Assembly (NCBI GenBank): GCA_022706785.1
Contig: JAKJBW010000013.1
Coordinates: 1 to 49,003, forward strand
Length of the DNA: 49,003 nucleotides
Direction: 5' to 3'
Source of the DNA: Bacillota bacterium
GTDB lineage: Bacteria; Bacillota; Clostridia; UBA1381; UMGS1253
Shown: one piece after another, positions 1 through 7,739 of the stretch
Layout: every line of letters starts with the position of its first letter
Position numbering within the stretch: the first letter of the stretch is position 1
Notes under the pieces: model-generated
What the model saw: only the letters and a program-made list of their open reading frames with translations
Databases searched by the model: none
What the model was told of the DNA's origin: nothing
Position numbers and translations under genes: made by a program

Positions 1-123
1 CGCTTAAGCGGCGGCCTGTAATAGTAATGCGGTTGGCGGACTTATTCAATGCGTCTTAAGACGCTGCGCCAGTAATATGCCCTTTTAGGGCTTGTGCAAA
101 CCACCAGTTCAACTGGTGGTTTT
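1..123. repeat. Cluster of perfect palindromes at the window edge
   Basis: Four inverted repeats follow one another: CGCTTAAGCG (1-10, cut by the window edge), GCGTCTTAAGACGC (51-64), GCCCT/AGGGC (79-91), and a 12-bp perfect stem AAACCACCAGTT/AACTGGTGGTTT (98-122). Strings of subterminal hairpins like this are known from IS200/IS605 element ends and from REP-like repeats. No transposase is visible in the window, so the assignment is an inference. The last hairpin lies just downstream of the decarboxylase-family gene read from the right and could also act as its 3' end. Confidence 0.5.
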
Positions 124-145
124 GATTATGGATAGAACATAAAGT

Positions 146-1561
146 TCAGGCTTTGACGACCGCAATGCGATCCGTTTGGCTCATACCCGACACCCGGCCG
201 CCGTCGGCTGTAAAGGCTGTAAGATAGTCAAGCGACTCTGCGGTAATTTCGCATCCGCAGACAATGACGGGCACGCCGGGCGGGAACGCGGCTATATTGG
301 CAGCGGAGATCCTGCCCCTGCACTGTCCGACCGGCAGCAATTCGCTGTCTGCACAGAATGCCCCGGCAGGATTCATGCGCATCTCTATCACAGGCAGAGG
401 CAGCGAGGCAGCGCGTTGCAGGCAAGGCTTATCCAACGCAAGGGCAATGGCTATAACAGCCTCCTGGAGGCTTTGCAGCTCACCCTGCGTAGCGTAGGGG
501 CCCACAATGCAGACAATATTATGCCTGTCCGACATCTCCACCTCCATGCGGTGGCTTTCGCGAAGGATCCGGGCCGCCTCATATCCGCTGATCCCATAGG
601 CAGAAAAGTTAATCACCAGCCGCAGCGGGTCGTGCATACCGCCCTGCCGGGGCAGACACCGGCATAGGGTTTGCGCCTGTATAGCGGATGCGACCGCTTC
701 GCTGCGCACAGCTGCAAGTGAAAGAAGCGCATTGCCCCTCTCGGCAAGGTCTGCGCGGATAAAATCTGCCACGCACAGCATCATATAAGACGGGCTGGAG
801 GTCTGTACCATATTTATGGCGGCCTTCAGCCTTGCTTTGTCAAACCGGTTTCCGCTGCCCAGCAAAACAGAGGTCTGCGTAAGCGCGCCCAGCGTCTTGT
901 GAAGCGACATGGCGCAAAGGTCTGCTCCCTGCCGGACAGGCGGCTGGGGAAAGCTGTCGCAAAACGCAAAGTGCGAACCGTGGGCGCAGTCAGCCAGCAG
1001 GAGCATTCCTGCGTCATGGGTAAGCCTTGCAATAGCGGCAACATCGCTGCAGATTCCGTAATAGGTCGGGGTGGTGATAAGCACCGCCTTAGCGTGCGGA
1101 TTTTCCGCCGCCGCACGTGCGATACTGCCGGGACTGACGGGTGCCGCCACATCAAAATCGTCCAGTGTGTCCCGCTCCGCAAATACCGGCATGATGCCAT
1201 ACATGACACACGCGTTGATCACACTGGCGTGGGCGCATCTGTCCACGATAAGCGTATCACCCCGCCTGCACGTTGCCAGCAGCATAGCCTGAATACTGCT
1301 TGTGGAGCCGCCGACCATATAATGCGCAAATTCACAGCCAAACGCCCCTGCCGCCGCACGGTGCGCCTCAAGAATACACCCGTCTGGGCAGGCCAGGTTA
1401 TCGGTAGCGTCAAGCTCTGTAACGTCAAAGCTGCCCAGAGCCCCCGCCACATCCGGCGGCAGGGCGCTTCCACCGCCATGGACAGGCATATGAAATGACA
1501 GATGCTTCTGTCTGGCGTATTTTCTTACCGCGTCAAATAACGGGGCATTCATCCTGTGCAT
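146..1561 (-). CDS. Orn/Lys/Arg decarboxylase-family PLP enzyme
   Basis: A fold-type I PLP-dependent enzyme of the Orn/Lys/Arg decarboxylase major-domain family (SpeA/LdcC-like), cytosolic, expected to decarboxylate a basic amino acid toward a polyamine precursor. Seen in the sequence: an N-terminal HMPVHGGG stretch like the family's HxPGHxxG, a STSS turn that binds the PLP phosphate, the DxAHG motif (DCAHGSHF) and the Schiff-base lysine in SLHKTLGALTQ. At about 471 residues it matches the short bacillar/clostridial branch that lacks the wing domain. A GTG at 1564 also opens the frame, but the ATG at 1561 is better spaced from AGGAG. A leader with two hairpins precedes it. The exact substrate cannot be read, and some members of this short group have no proven decarboxylase activity. 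Confidence 0.85.
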   Translation of the reverse strand: MHRMNAPLFDAVRKYARQKHLSFHMPVHGGGSALPPDVAGALGSFDVTELDATDNLACPDGCILEAHRAAAGAFGCEFAHYMVGGSTSSIQAMLLATCRRGDTLIVDRCAHASVINACVMYGIMPVFAERDTLDDFDVAAPVSPGSIARAAAENPHAKAVLITTPTYYGICSDVAAIARLTHDAGMLLLADCAHGSHFAFCDSFPQPPVRQGADLCAMSLHKTLGALTQTSVLLGSGNRFDKARLKAAINMVQTSSPSYMMLCVADFIRADLAERGNALLSLAAVRSEAVASAIQAQTLCRCLPRQGGMHDPLRLVINFSAYGISGYEAARILRESHRMEVEMSDRHNIVCIVGPYATQGELQSLQEAVIAIALALDKPCLQRAASLPLPVIEMRMNPAGAFCADSELLPVGQCRGRISAANIAAFPPGVPVIVCGCEITAESLDYLTAFTADGGRVSGMSQTDRIAVVKA

Positions 1562-1574
1562 CACCGCTCCTCAT

Positions 1575-1639
1575 TGAAAAACGGGCCTCGCCCGCTGTAT
1601 CTGCACAGGCGGACCGCTGACAACGGCCTGCCTGTGCAG
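1575..1639 (-). promoter_or_regulatory. Leader with terminator-like hairpin before the decarboxylase gene
   Basis: Reading leftward, a 10-bp perfect stem (CTGCACAGGC/GCCTGTGCAG, 1601-1610 with 1630-1639) is followed by CGGGC-GAG-GCCCG and TTTTTC (1575-1594). The gene's Shine-Dalgarno comes directly after. The second structure has the form of an intrinsic terminator. Because the upstream small gene already has its own terminator at 1825-1849, this one could be an attenuator. No ligand class is recognised. Confidence 0.45.
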
Positions 1640-1647
1640 CCTGTTTT

Positions 1648-1804
1648 ATACTATTTAACTGTTGAAATCGGGATAAGCGTTACGAGGATTTTTGCTGCCC
1701 CGCAAGGCGGAGGACGCAGACAGTCTGACGCCTGTCAAGGACGACAACATAGCAGGACAGCAAAAGACAGTGAAGATATCTCTATTTTAGCAGTTAAATG
1801 GTAT
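1648..1804 (+). repeat. Palindromic element, family R1/R2, copy 1
   Basis: About 157 bp with terminal inverted repeats ATACTATTTAACTG / ATACCATTTAACTG. It contains the family core GCAAGGCGGAGGACG ... GGACGACAAC. The inner stem TTTTTGCTG/CAGCAAAA and the apical stem GACAG/CTGTC differ in sequence from the other copies but keep their pairing. It has no coding content. It occupies the gap between the decarboxylase-family gene and a small membrane protein gene. Confidence 0.65.
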
Positions 1805-1824
1805 TAGCACAATTTCCTATATTT

Positions 1825-1849
1825 TAAAAAAGGCCGCAAGTAAGCGGCC
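1825..1849 (-). terminator. Intrinsic terminator of the small membrane protein gene
   Basis: On the minus strand, GGCCGC-TTACTT-GCGGCC is followed by TTTTTT. It lies about 75 bases past the stop codon of the gene at 1923-2195. The plus strand also reads into CGTTTTT, so it may work in both directions. Confidence 0.75.
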
Positions 1850-1922
1850 CGTTTTTGGTACGATGCAATATCACGGCAGACCAGGCTGCCCCTGCGCACT
1901 GCAGATAAGCGCCGCATTGTTA

Positions 1923-2195
1923 TTATGGTTGGTTCTCTCTTTTCTTGATATGGTAGTCAAACATAAGGCCGCAGCCTATGGTCAATGTAAACATGGAAAC
2001 GGCGCTTTCGGTTAGGTGTATATTCATCCAGGTAATGGCCGGATTTAAGTAATACATCAGGTTGACTGTTCCCATAGCGACGCAGACGGCAAGAAGAAAG
2101 ATTGAAAACAGGATACCTGCTTTTATCAGCCGCTTGGCGGCTTTATGCATGTCTTTGAGCAGCTTGACCGACTTGCTGACCGATTTCCTTACCAT
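1923..2195 (-). CDS. Small two-helix membrane protein, unknown function
   Basis: A 90-residue protein I do not recognise. A basic N-terminus (VRKSVSKSVKLLK, then KAAKRLIK) precedes a hydrophobic helix at about residues 24-45 (ILFSIFLLAVCVAMGTVNLM). A second follows at about 61-79 (SAVSMFTLTIGCGLMF), and the tail is charged (HIKKRENQP). This suggests an inner-membrane hairpin with both ends in the cytosol. A longer frame starts at 2279, but the ATG at 2195 follows a strong GGGGGAG ribosome-binding site and is preferred. It stands alone between a terminator and a long AT-rich gap. No function is proposed. Confidence 0.6.
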   Translation of the reverse strand: MVRKSVSKSVKLLKDMHKAAKRLIKAGILFSIFLLAVCVAMGTVNLMYYLNPAITWMNIHLTESAVSMFTLTIGCGLMFDYHIKKRENQP

Positions 2196-2634
2196 CTCTC
2201 CCCCTGCCCCTTTCTTGATACAGCTATAGCTACATTGTACCAGAAGTCCGGGCGGATGGCAATACAAAAAATATGGCAAGGCCAGTTGTTATGTTAACTT
2301 GTTTACAACATACGCCATTTCGGGATATATTCAGACATAAAATAATAGCTTTCGACATGCCTTATGCAAAAGAATGCCAGATTACCATGAATTATGCGAT
2401 GGTTTTATATTCACAAATGCGCAACCGATTGATATAATTCATTTTGTTGATATATTTTAATCTCTGTGACATACAGGTAACATAAATATGTAAGATATCC
2501 ATTCACAATGTCACAAAAATGCATGCGCTCGCGTACATCATCTTCTTCCCTAAAGTATTAATAACCCAAGTGAAATACTAATTTCCCACAGTGATAGATT
2601 AGTATTAAAAAAAATAATATGAGGGGGAATACCA
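2196..2634. other. AT-rich gap with no gene recognised
   Basis: About 440 bases with no credible ORF. It must hold the promoters of the small membrane gene (leftward) and of the 109-residue gene (rightward), but I find no pair of hexamers good enough to call. The right edge carries the clear ribosome-binding site GAGGGGG just before 2635. A single TTCGACA (2353-2359), the complement of a Spo0A box, is probably chance. Confidence 0.4.
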
Positions 2635-2964
2635 ATGTGGAACGATCCTTATATCACCGTCACTGTACACGACGAGATTACAGGAGAAGCGTTTTACCTG
2701 GACTACTGCATTGTCGAAGACCAAATATCACTGCCGGATTCTTTTGGTGTCGTGACCTTTGGTGTAGCGGTGCAAATGCGACGCGCAAATAAGATAGAAC
2801 AGGTAATGACACCCTCCCTGTACACCTTCAGGAGCGGCGTTGAGGACTTTATCCGATGTCTGGCAAGAAATGAGGTTACTCCCACAACGTTTATGGATAT
2901 CGTAGAGGACGGCTTCGGCAAGCCTGTAGAACGGCAAGAAAACCAGCTTGTGCTCACAGCGTAG
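2635..2964 (+). CDS. Small acidic cytosolic protein, DUF6514-like
   Basis: A 109-residue soluble protein with no signal peptide or membrane segment. It begins with a beta-rich stretch (YITVTVHDEITGEAFYLDY), followed by a central DSFGVVTFGVAVQMR. That arrangement resembles the clostridial DUF6514 family, where a short strand is followed by YGI/FGV. A helix follows (GVEDFIRCLARNEVTPTTFMDIVEDGF). The ATG follows GAGGGGG at good spacing. Its function is unknown. It faces away from the small membrane gene and is followed by an about 100-bp structured repeat. The family assignment is tentative, but that the gene is real is fairly safe. Confidence 0.65.
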   Translation: MWNDPYITVTVHDEITGEAFYLDYCIVEDQISLPDSFGVVTFGVAVQMRRANKIEQVMTPSLYTFRSGVEDFIRCLARNEVTPTTFMDIVEDGFGKPVERQENQLVLTA

Positions 2965-3050
2965 CACGATCTTTGCCCGCCGGCAGTACATAAATATGGT
3001 ATGTGCTTTGCGTATAGCCGGCGGCTGTCTGCATACTTTGCAATTTTCTG

Positions 3051-3153
3051 AACAATAAAAAAAGCGGGCCGCACCCGCTGGCACTACGCGGGCAGTCAGC
3101 GGTAATTCCGATCCCGTGCCCGGCAATCCATTTTGGCGTAATTTCCTATTGTT
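3051..3153. repeat. Structured intergenic element R3, copy 1
   Basis: About 103 bp bounded by AACAATA/TATTGTT. It shares with 48651-48748 the block AAAAAGCGGGCCGCA-CCGCTG-CA-TACGCG and the closing GCGTAATTTC. Read on the minus strand it ends in AGCGGG-TGCGG-CCCGCT followed by a T-run, like a terminator. GCCGGGCA/TGCCCGC forms an internal stem. Confidence 0.5.
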
Positions 3154-3157
3154 ATAA

Positions 3158-3217
3158 AAAAAAACTGTAAAAAGCAGCTTCATATGATAAAATTAAGAAT
3201 CATAGGAGGCTTTTTAC
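3158..3217 (-). terminator. Terminator of the tad operon
   Basis: On the minus strand, a 9-bp perfect outer stem GTAAAAAGC/GCTTTTTAC (3167-3175 with 3209-3217) with an inner TATGAT/ATCATA stem is followed by AG and nine T residues. It lies 50 bases past the stop codon of the last gene of the tad operon. Confidence 0.7.
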
Positions 3218-3266
3218 GGTCTTCTTAAATAATATATTCCAGGATTACTTTTATAAATTTATTTGC

Positions 3267-3992
3267 TTAGTCGCTTATTGTCTTGATTTCTTTCATGATA
3301 ACATTTAAATTGGATACTATACTATCCTTAATCAGCTTGCAGGACACATTTTTTTTGTGGATTTCACCCTGCAGATTCAATATCTCGCACTGACTGGACG
3401 CCATAGCAAGCGACAACTGTTCCGTAAGCTCAAGGATCTGCGTGTTCAGCTTGTCTATAACAGATATCTGATGCGTACAGTTTTTGGTCAGTTCCTCGTT
3501 TTCCACCTTAAGCTCAACAAGGCGTTTGTCTGTTGCTTCCTCCTGCGCACCTTGGGGCGGCGCAACAACCGCCAGGGCATTGGCAGACGCGTCTGCGCCG
3601 GTATTATCGGTCAGATCCCCCGCCAGCATCTTGTCAAAGTTAGCGTTTAATTCGTTTAATTGGTCGTTTAACTCCTTGTTTTGCTCCTCCAGATACCGGT
3701 TTTTTAACGCCTGCGCCTGACTGTCCAGGTTAGCGCTTTCAAGCTCCTTGGCCAGCCTGCTGCTTTCTTCCACCTGCTTGTCCCGTTCTCTGACCATCAT
3801 TGACAGGCTTGTCTGAAGCTCGCGGATCTGCTCGTTGTATGCTTTGATGATCCGTTCCTTCTCATCCGCCAAAGACTCAATATACCGCTCTACGTCTTTT
3901 TTGTCATATCCGCTCAGAAGCGTGCGCTTAAAGTCGGGCTTAGCCTGTTCGCTTTCCTCTCTTAAATCATTCAAACTAAGAAGGTCTTCCAT
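3267..3992 (-). CDS. DivIVA-domain coiled-coil protein at the end of the tad operon
   Basis: A 241-residue cytosolic protein. Residues about 18-60 hold a DivIVA/GpsB-type membrane-curvature domain (FKRTLLSGYDKKDVERYIES), followed by long heptad-rich coiled coil (about 45-115 and 155-225) broken by a low-complexity Ala/Asp linker (ADASANALAVVAPPQ). DivIVA-type proteins bind negatively curved membrane at poles and septa and recruit partners. Lying 3 bases after DUF192 and co-transcribed with tad genes, this one could place the pilus machine or link it to division; that is inference. The start ATG has GGAGG 7 bases upstream. It is too divergent to be called DivIVA or GpsB itself. Confidence 0.75.
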   Translation of the reverse strand: MEDLLSLNDLREESEQAKPDFKRTLLSGYDKKDVERYIESLADEKERIIKAYNEQIRELQTSLSMMVRERDKQVEESSRLAKELESANLDSQAQALKNRYLEEQNKELNDQLNELNANFDKMLAGDLTDNTGADASANALAVVAPPQGAQEEATDKRLVELKVENEELTKNCTHQISVIDKLNTQILELTEQLSLAMASSQCEILNLQGEIHKKNVSCKLIKDSIVSNLNVIMKEIKTISD

Positions 3993-3995
3993 CTT

Positions 3996-4340
3996 TTATG
4001 CCTCCAATACTTTTAGTTTAGCGCCTATTTGTAAGTTGTATTTTTGAGCGCTGCCTTCCGCCAGTTCCAAGACATGCACACCCCGTCCCACATATTTGCC
4101 GATCCGGTTTGGCGACAGGCCTTCCTGGATAAAAACGATTTCCATATCCTTTGATAAAAATACGGTATCAATGGTAAAATGCATCCCAAAGGTATGAACC
4201 TGTTTGCACCGGTACAACATCAGCCCATTCTCCTCTGACATATACTGGGTAAACAAAAGGCCCTTTAACCTTTGAGAAAATGTTGTCGCTTCAAGCAGAT
4301 TAGCGACAAGCTGCGTATCGTTGAGAAATACCTGTTTCAA
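3996..4340 (-). CDS. DUF192 family protein
   Basis: A 114-residue DUF192 protein. Family hallmarks are visible: RLKGLLFT near the N-terminus, VHTFGMHFTIDTVFL (residues about 48-62), VLELAEGSAQKYNLQIGAKL at the end. Many members are periplasmic or secreted, but this copy has no signal peptide and looks cytosolic. The start is a TTG with GGGGGAAG upstream. DUF192 genes are often found next to tad/flp pilus genes in Firmicutes and other bacteria, and here the gene sits between tadC and the DivIVA-like gene. Its molecular role is unknown. Confidence 0.85.
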   Translation of the reverse strand: MKQVFLNDTQLVANLLEATTFSQRLKGLLFTQYMSEENGLMLYRCKQVHTFGMHFTIDTVFLSKDMEIVFIQEGLSPNRIGKYVGRGVHVLELAEGSAQKYNLQIGAKLKVLEA

Positions 4341-4358
4341 TACGACTTCCCCCTTTTT

Positions 4359-5270
4359 TTACTTAAAGTGCCCGAACACTTCTATCACGGTGGGTCCAAG
4401 CAGAATGACAAAGATCACTGGAAAAATAAAAACAACCAAAGGAAGCATCATTTTAATCGGCGCCTTCTTGCCCTTTTCCTCGGCAAGCTCGCGTCTGGCG
4501 TCCCTGAGCTGGCCAGCCTGCAGTTTTAAAACATTTTTGACCGAAATACCTAAAGTTTCCGCCTGTATCACGGCGGCGGAAAAGGTTTTGACCTCCTCCA
4601 CATTGCTCCGTTCGCCAAACGTGCGCAGGGCTTCCTTCCTGGGCTTGCCCATTTTTATTTCCCTGTGCAAAAGCACCAGTTCATCTACAAACGGCCCCCG
4701 GATTTTGCTTGATATCTTCATCAGCGCGCCGTCAAATCCCAGCCCCGCTTCAAGACTGACGCAAAGAATATCCAGCACGTCCGGCAGCTGGTTTTTGATT
4801 TTGTTTCTGCGCAGCGTGGTCTTGGCCTTTAAAAAGTAACGCGGTAAGAGAATGGCAAGAATGATGAGAAATAAAGACAACAGAAGAGAGAACATCATAT
4901 TCTTGAGCGTTACCATAATAATAAAGGCCAACACCATAAAACTGCCTGCTATAAAATATTTGATGCTTATGAATTCATTGACCGATAGCGATAAGCCGGC
5001 CATTTTAAGCTCGATTTCAAGCTTTTCGTCCGCGTTTGTTATCTTTTTTGTCTTTTTTTTTTGCAGGAGTTTTCGGACAGACAAAACGGCAGGAACAATA
5101 AAGCGCTGGGCAAACGACTTGGACATCTCCTCATCCATCCTAAGATCCATAGTGCCCTGTATCTGGCTGTACCTCGCCTGCATCAGGTCGTATTCCTCTC
5201 CCTTTTCTCCAAAAAGAAGGACCACGATACAAAACATGGTGACGGCAAAACTGCTCATTAAAATTACCAT
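4359..5270 (-). CDS. tadC: Tad pilus inner-membrane platform protein TadC
   Basis: A 303-residue type II secretion F-domain protein, one of the two platform proteins that couple the TadA ATPase to Flp pilin assembly at the membrane. Membrane segments: about 1-18, a pair near 112-150 (FIAGSFMVLAFIIMV, LLSLFLIILAILLP) and a C-terminal helix (MMLPLVVFIFPVIFVILLGP). The cytosolic T2SSF domain between them contains LPDVLDILCVSLEAGLGFDGAL, typical of TadB/TadC. It is separated from tadB by a 167-bp palindromic element rather than the usual few bases, so its translation does not couple to tadB. Confidence 0.9.
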   Translation of the reverse strand: MVILMSSFAVTMFCIVVLLFGEKGEEYDLMQARYSQIQGTMDLRMDEEMSKSFAQRFIVPAVLSVRKLLQKKKTKKITNADEKLEIELKMAGLSLSVNEFISIKYFIAGSFMVLAFIIMVTLKNMMFSLLLSLFLIILAILLPRYFLKAKTTLRRNKIKNQLPDVLDILCVSLEAGLGFDGALMKISSKIRGPFVDELVLLHREIKMGKPRKEALRTFGERSNVEEVKTFSAAVIQAETLGISVKNVLKLQAGQLRDARRELAEEKGKKAPIKMMLPLVVFIFPVIFVILLGPTVIEVFGHFK

Positions 5271-5283
5271 AGGAACCCCACCC

Positions 5284-5450
5284 TTTATACTGATTTGATT
5301 TTGAAATATAGCAATAAAAACGAAGGATTTTTTTCGCCAGGCGTGGCGGCAGCCGGCGGAAATACTTGATGTATTTCTGCTGGCGACAACAAAGCACGGT
5401 GGGAAAAAGACAAGTTTTTATCTGTATTTTAAATTGAAATCAGTATTAAT
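5284..5450 (+). repeat. Palindromic element, family R1/R2, copy 2 (between tadB and tadC)
   Basis: Near-perfect inverted ends: ATACTGATTTGATTTTGAAA at the left pairs with the right end around TTGAAATCAGTAT. Inside are the family core (CGCCAGGC-TGGCGG ... GGCGACAACAAAGCA), an inner stem TTTTTTTCGCC/GGTGGGAAAAA and a 14-bp apical stem GCCGGCGGAAATAC/GTATTTCTGCTGGC. It is about 85% identical by eye to 17018-17184. The right end, shared with that copy through CAGTATTAAT, contains the tadB stop codon (5446-5448). Confidence 0.8.
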
Positions 5451-6390
5451 ATTTCACAGACACTATTTTTTGTATGATCAGAAAGCCTATTACTTCAAGA
5501 CACCCGGCGCCAATCAGCATGCCGATACCCGTCTGGCTCTCAAAAAACTTTTTGATATAGTCGGGCGTAGCAAGCATGAGAATGACGCCGATTGCCGGCG
5601 GAAGAAGCCCTACCACATATCCCGACATTCTTCCGGTCGCGGTCAAGACCTTTATCTCGGCACGGATCTTGAGCCTGTCTCTTATGGTTTCTGAAACACT
5701 GTCTAAAATGGCGCTTAAGTTGCCCCCGATTTCACGCTGTATCAGTATGGCCGACACAATCAGATTAAGCTCCTCACATTTCACCCTGTCCTTTAAAGCC
5801 CCAAGGGCATTTTCCAAAGAAACGCCGTAATTAATTTCCTTATAGACCCGCTTGAATTCTTTGCCGAGCGGATCGGCCATTTCGTTGCCTATAGATTCAA
5901 TCCCCTGTGTCAGCGACAGTCCGGAACGCAAACAGTTGCCAAGTGTAATCAGCGCATCACCCAACTGAACCGTAAATTCTTCCCTTCTTTTTTTTTTGAA
6001 TCTATGTACCAGCGCCAACGGAAGCACAACCGCGATGATAACAAGGGAAGTCGCCGATATCATATTGTCCCACAGGATAATCACAACGCCCGCCGGAACA
6101 AATATCAGAATAATCCACATAATCAGAAATTCTTCCGCTTTCATCAGAATACCGGCAGAGGAAAGCTCCCGATCCAGAGCATCTATAATTTTAAGGTGTG
6201 CGAAAAATTGGAGGTTGCTTTTCCTGGTTTTTTTCTCGGCCGTTAAAATATGCTTTTCCTTTTTGCTTTCGGTCCTTCCGGATATATTATCCAACCGTTT
6301 TTCCATATTTATTCTGTGCCTTAAAAAAAATCTTGTCAGCAAAACAATTATGCAAAAGCTCAAGAGCCCAACACCTGAAGCAAGCAACAT
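5446..6390 (-). CDS. tadB: Tad pilus inner-membrane platform protein TadB
   Basis: A 314-residue type II secretion F-domain protein, partner of TadC. An N-terminal helix (LLSFCIIVLLTRFFL), two central helices (LIMWIILIFVPAGVVIIL and SLVIIAVVLPLALVH), the cytosolic T2SSF domain with LGDALITLGNCLRSGLSLTQ and EIGGNLSAIL, and two C-terminal helices (YVVGLLPPAIGVILM, IGAGCLEVIGFLIIQK) match TadB. It starts 13 bases after tadA. Its stop codon lies in the conserved end of a palindromic repeat, so the last residues may have been set by that insertion. Confidence 0.92.
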   Translation of the reverse strand: MLLASGVGLLSFCIIVLLTRFFLRHRINMEKRLDNISGRTESKKEKHILTAEKKTRKSNLQFFAHLKIIDALDRELSSAGILMKAEEFLIMWIILIFVPAGVVIILWDNMISATSLVIIAVVLPLALVHRFKKKRREEFTVQLGDALITLGNCLRSGLSLTQGIESIGNEMADPLGKEFKRVYKEINYGVSLENALGALKDRVKCEELNLIVSAILIQREIGGNLSAILDSVSETIRDRLKIRAEIKVLTATGRMSGYVVGLLPPAIGVILMLATPDYIKKFFESQTGIGMLIGAGCLEVIGFLIIQKIVSVKY

Positions 6391-6403
6391 AATAATCCCT
6401 CTT

Positions 6404-7720
6404 TCATCTCAGATCAAACCAATCATTACTGACGGGCACGCCGTTTTCGCTGATTTTTTTCAAGCACACCGGTACAATACCTGTCGCTACGAAGTTTCCG
6501 CAAAACTGATGCGATGAGTTCATTTGCCCTTCGGTTTTAAACTTGAAGATATCCTGCAGGACCACCACATCACCCTCCATGCCCAATACCTCGGTGATGT
6601 TGGTTATTTTTCTTGTCCCGTCACGCAGCCTTGACTGCTGCACAATCAAGTTGATGGAAGAAGCGATCTGTTCACGTATGGCTCTTAGCGGCAGCTCCAT
6701 GCCCGACATCATAACCATCATTTCTATTCTGGAAAGGGTATCGCGCGGTGAATTGGAGTGAAGCGTGGTGAGCGAGCCGTCGTGTCCCGTATTCATGGCC
6801 TGGAGCATGTCGAGCGTTTCACCCGACCTGACCTCGCCTATGATAATTCTGTCGGGACGCATACGCAGTGAGTTTTTAAGCAGGCTTCTGATGGGTATTT
6901 CGCCCTTGCCTTCAAGATTGGCAGGCCTGCTCTCAAGCGAGATAACATGCTCCTGCTTCAGCTGCAGCTCCGCCGCGTCCTCAATGGTGATGATCCGCTC
7001 ATTTTGCGGGATAAACGACGACAAGACATTGAGCAGTGTAGTCTTGCCGCTGCCGGTACCTCCGGCTACCACAACGTTGAGCTTGCCTCTGACACAGGCC
7101 TCAAGAAAGCTTGCCATTTTCCTTGTCAGCGATCCGAATTCAATCAGCTTATCGATGCCTATGGGCGTCTTGGAAAATTTCCTGATAGTGATAACAGGCC
7201 CTATCAGACTGAGCGGCGGAATGATGGCGTTGACCCTTGAGCCATCCTTGAGTCTTGCGTCCACCATAGGGCTTGCCTCGTCTATATGCCTGCCGATTGA
7301 CGACACAATCCTGTCTATAATGTTTAACACATGCTCTTCATTTCTGAATTTAACGTCAGAAAGCTGTATCTTGCCGCTTTTTTCGATATACACCTGCGCC
7401 GGGCCGTTTACCATGATTTCGGAAACGCTAGTGTCGCGGAGCAGATTTTCAAGCGGGCCGTAGCCCATGACCTCGTCATAGAGCTCCTGCGCTATTTTGC
7501 TTCTTTCGCCTCTGGTGATATTTGAAATTTCCAGCGTCAGGGCTTCCTCAATGATGTCTTTTATTTTGTCTTCCTTGTCGAGCCCTATGTTGGTCTTGTT
7601 CATTGTGTCAATGACATGGTTGTGGATCTTTTGTTTAAGCTCAGTCGGGACCGACTGCGCAATATCTTCTACAGAAGCTTTGGCAACCGGATTTGCCGAT
7701 ATTCTCTCCATTAGGCCCAT
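6404..7720 (-). CDS. tadA: Tad secretion ATPase TadA/CpaF
   Basis: A 438-residue hexameric secretion ATPase of the CpaF/TadA branch, on the cytosolic face of the pilus machine, powering Flp assembly. Seen: an N-terminal helical domain, IMVNGPAQVYIE (N-terminal PAS-like subdomain), Walker A GGTGSGKTTLLN, the Asp box IITIEDAAELQL, Walker B RMRPDRIIIGEVRSGE and the His box GHDGSLTTLHSNSP. GTG at 7729 opens the frame, but the ATG at 7720 has GGGGGAG eight bases upstream and is chosen. It lies 19 bases after tadZ. No key motif is missing. Confidence 0.95.
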   Translation of the reverse strand: MGLMERISANPVAKASVEDIAQSVPTELKQKIHNHVIDTMNKTNIGLDKEDKIKDIIEEALTLEISNITRGERSKIAQELYDEVMGYGPLENLLRDTSVSEIMVNGPAQVYIEKSGKIQLSDVKFRNEEHVLNIIDRIVSSIGRHIDEASPMVDARLKDGSRVNAIIPPLSLIGPVITIRKFSKTPIGIDKLIEFGSLTRKMASFLEACVRGKLNVVVAGGTGSGKTTLLNVLSSFIPQNERIITIEDAAELQLKQEHVISLESRPANLEGKGEIPIRSLLKNSLRMRPDRIIIGEVRSGETLDMLQAMNTGHDGSLTTLHSNSPRDTLSRIEMMVMMSGMELPLRAIREQIASSINLIVQQSRLRDGTRKITNITEVLGMEGDVVVLQDIFKFKTEGQMNSSHQFCGNFVATGIVPVCLKKISENGVPVSNDWFDLR

Positions 7721-7739
7721 TTTTCCCACTCCCCCGAAA

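Noticed and set aside
2345..2365. A Spo0A-box-like TTCGACA/TGTCGAA
   Set aside because: A single 7-mer in a long AT-rich gap is expected by chance and no promoter is aligned with it.
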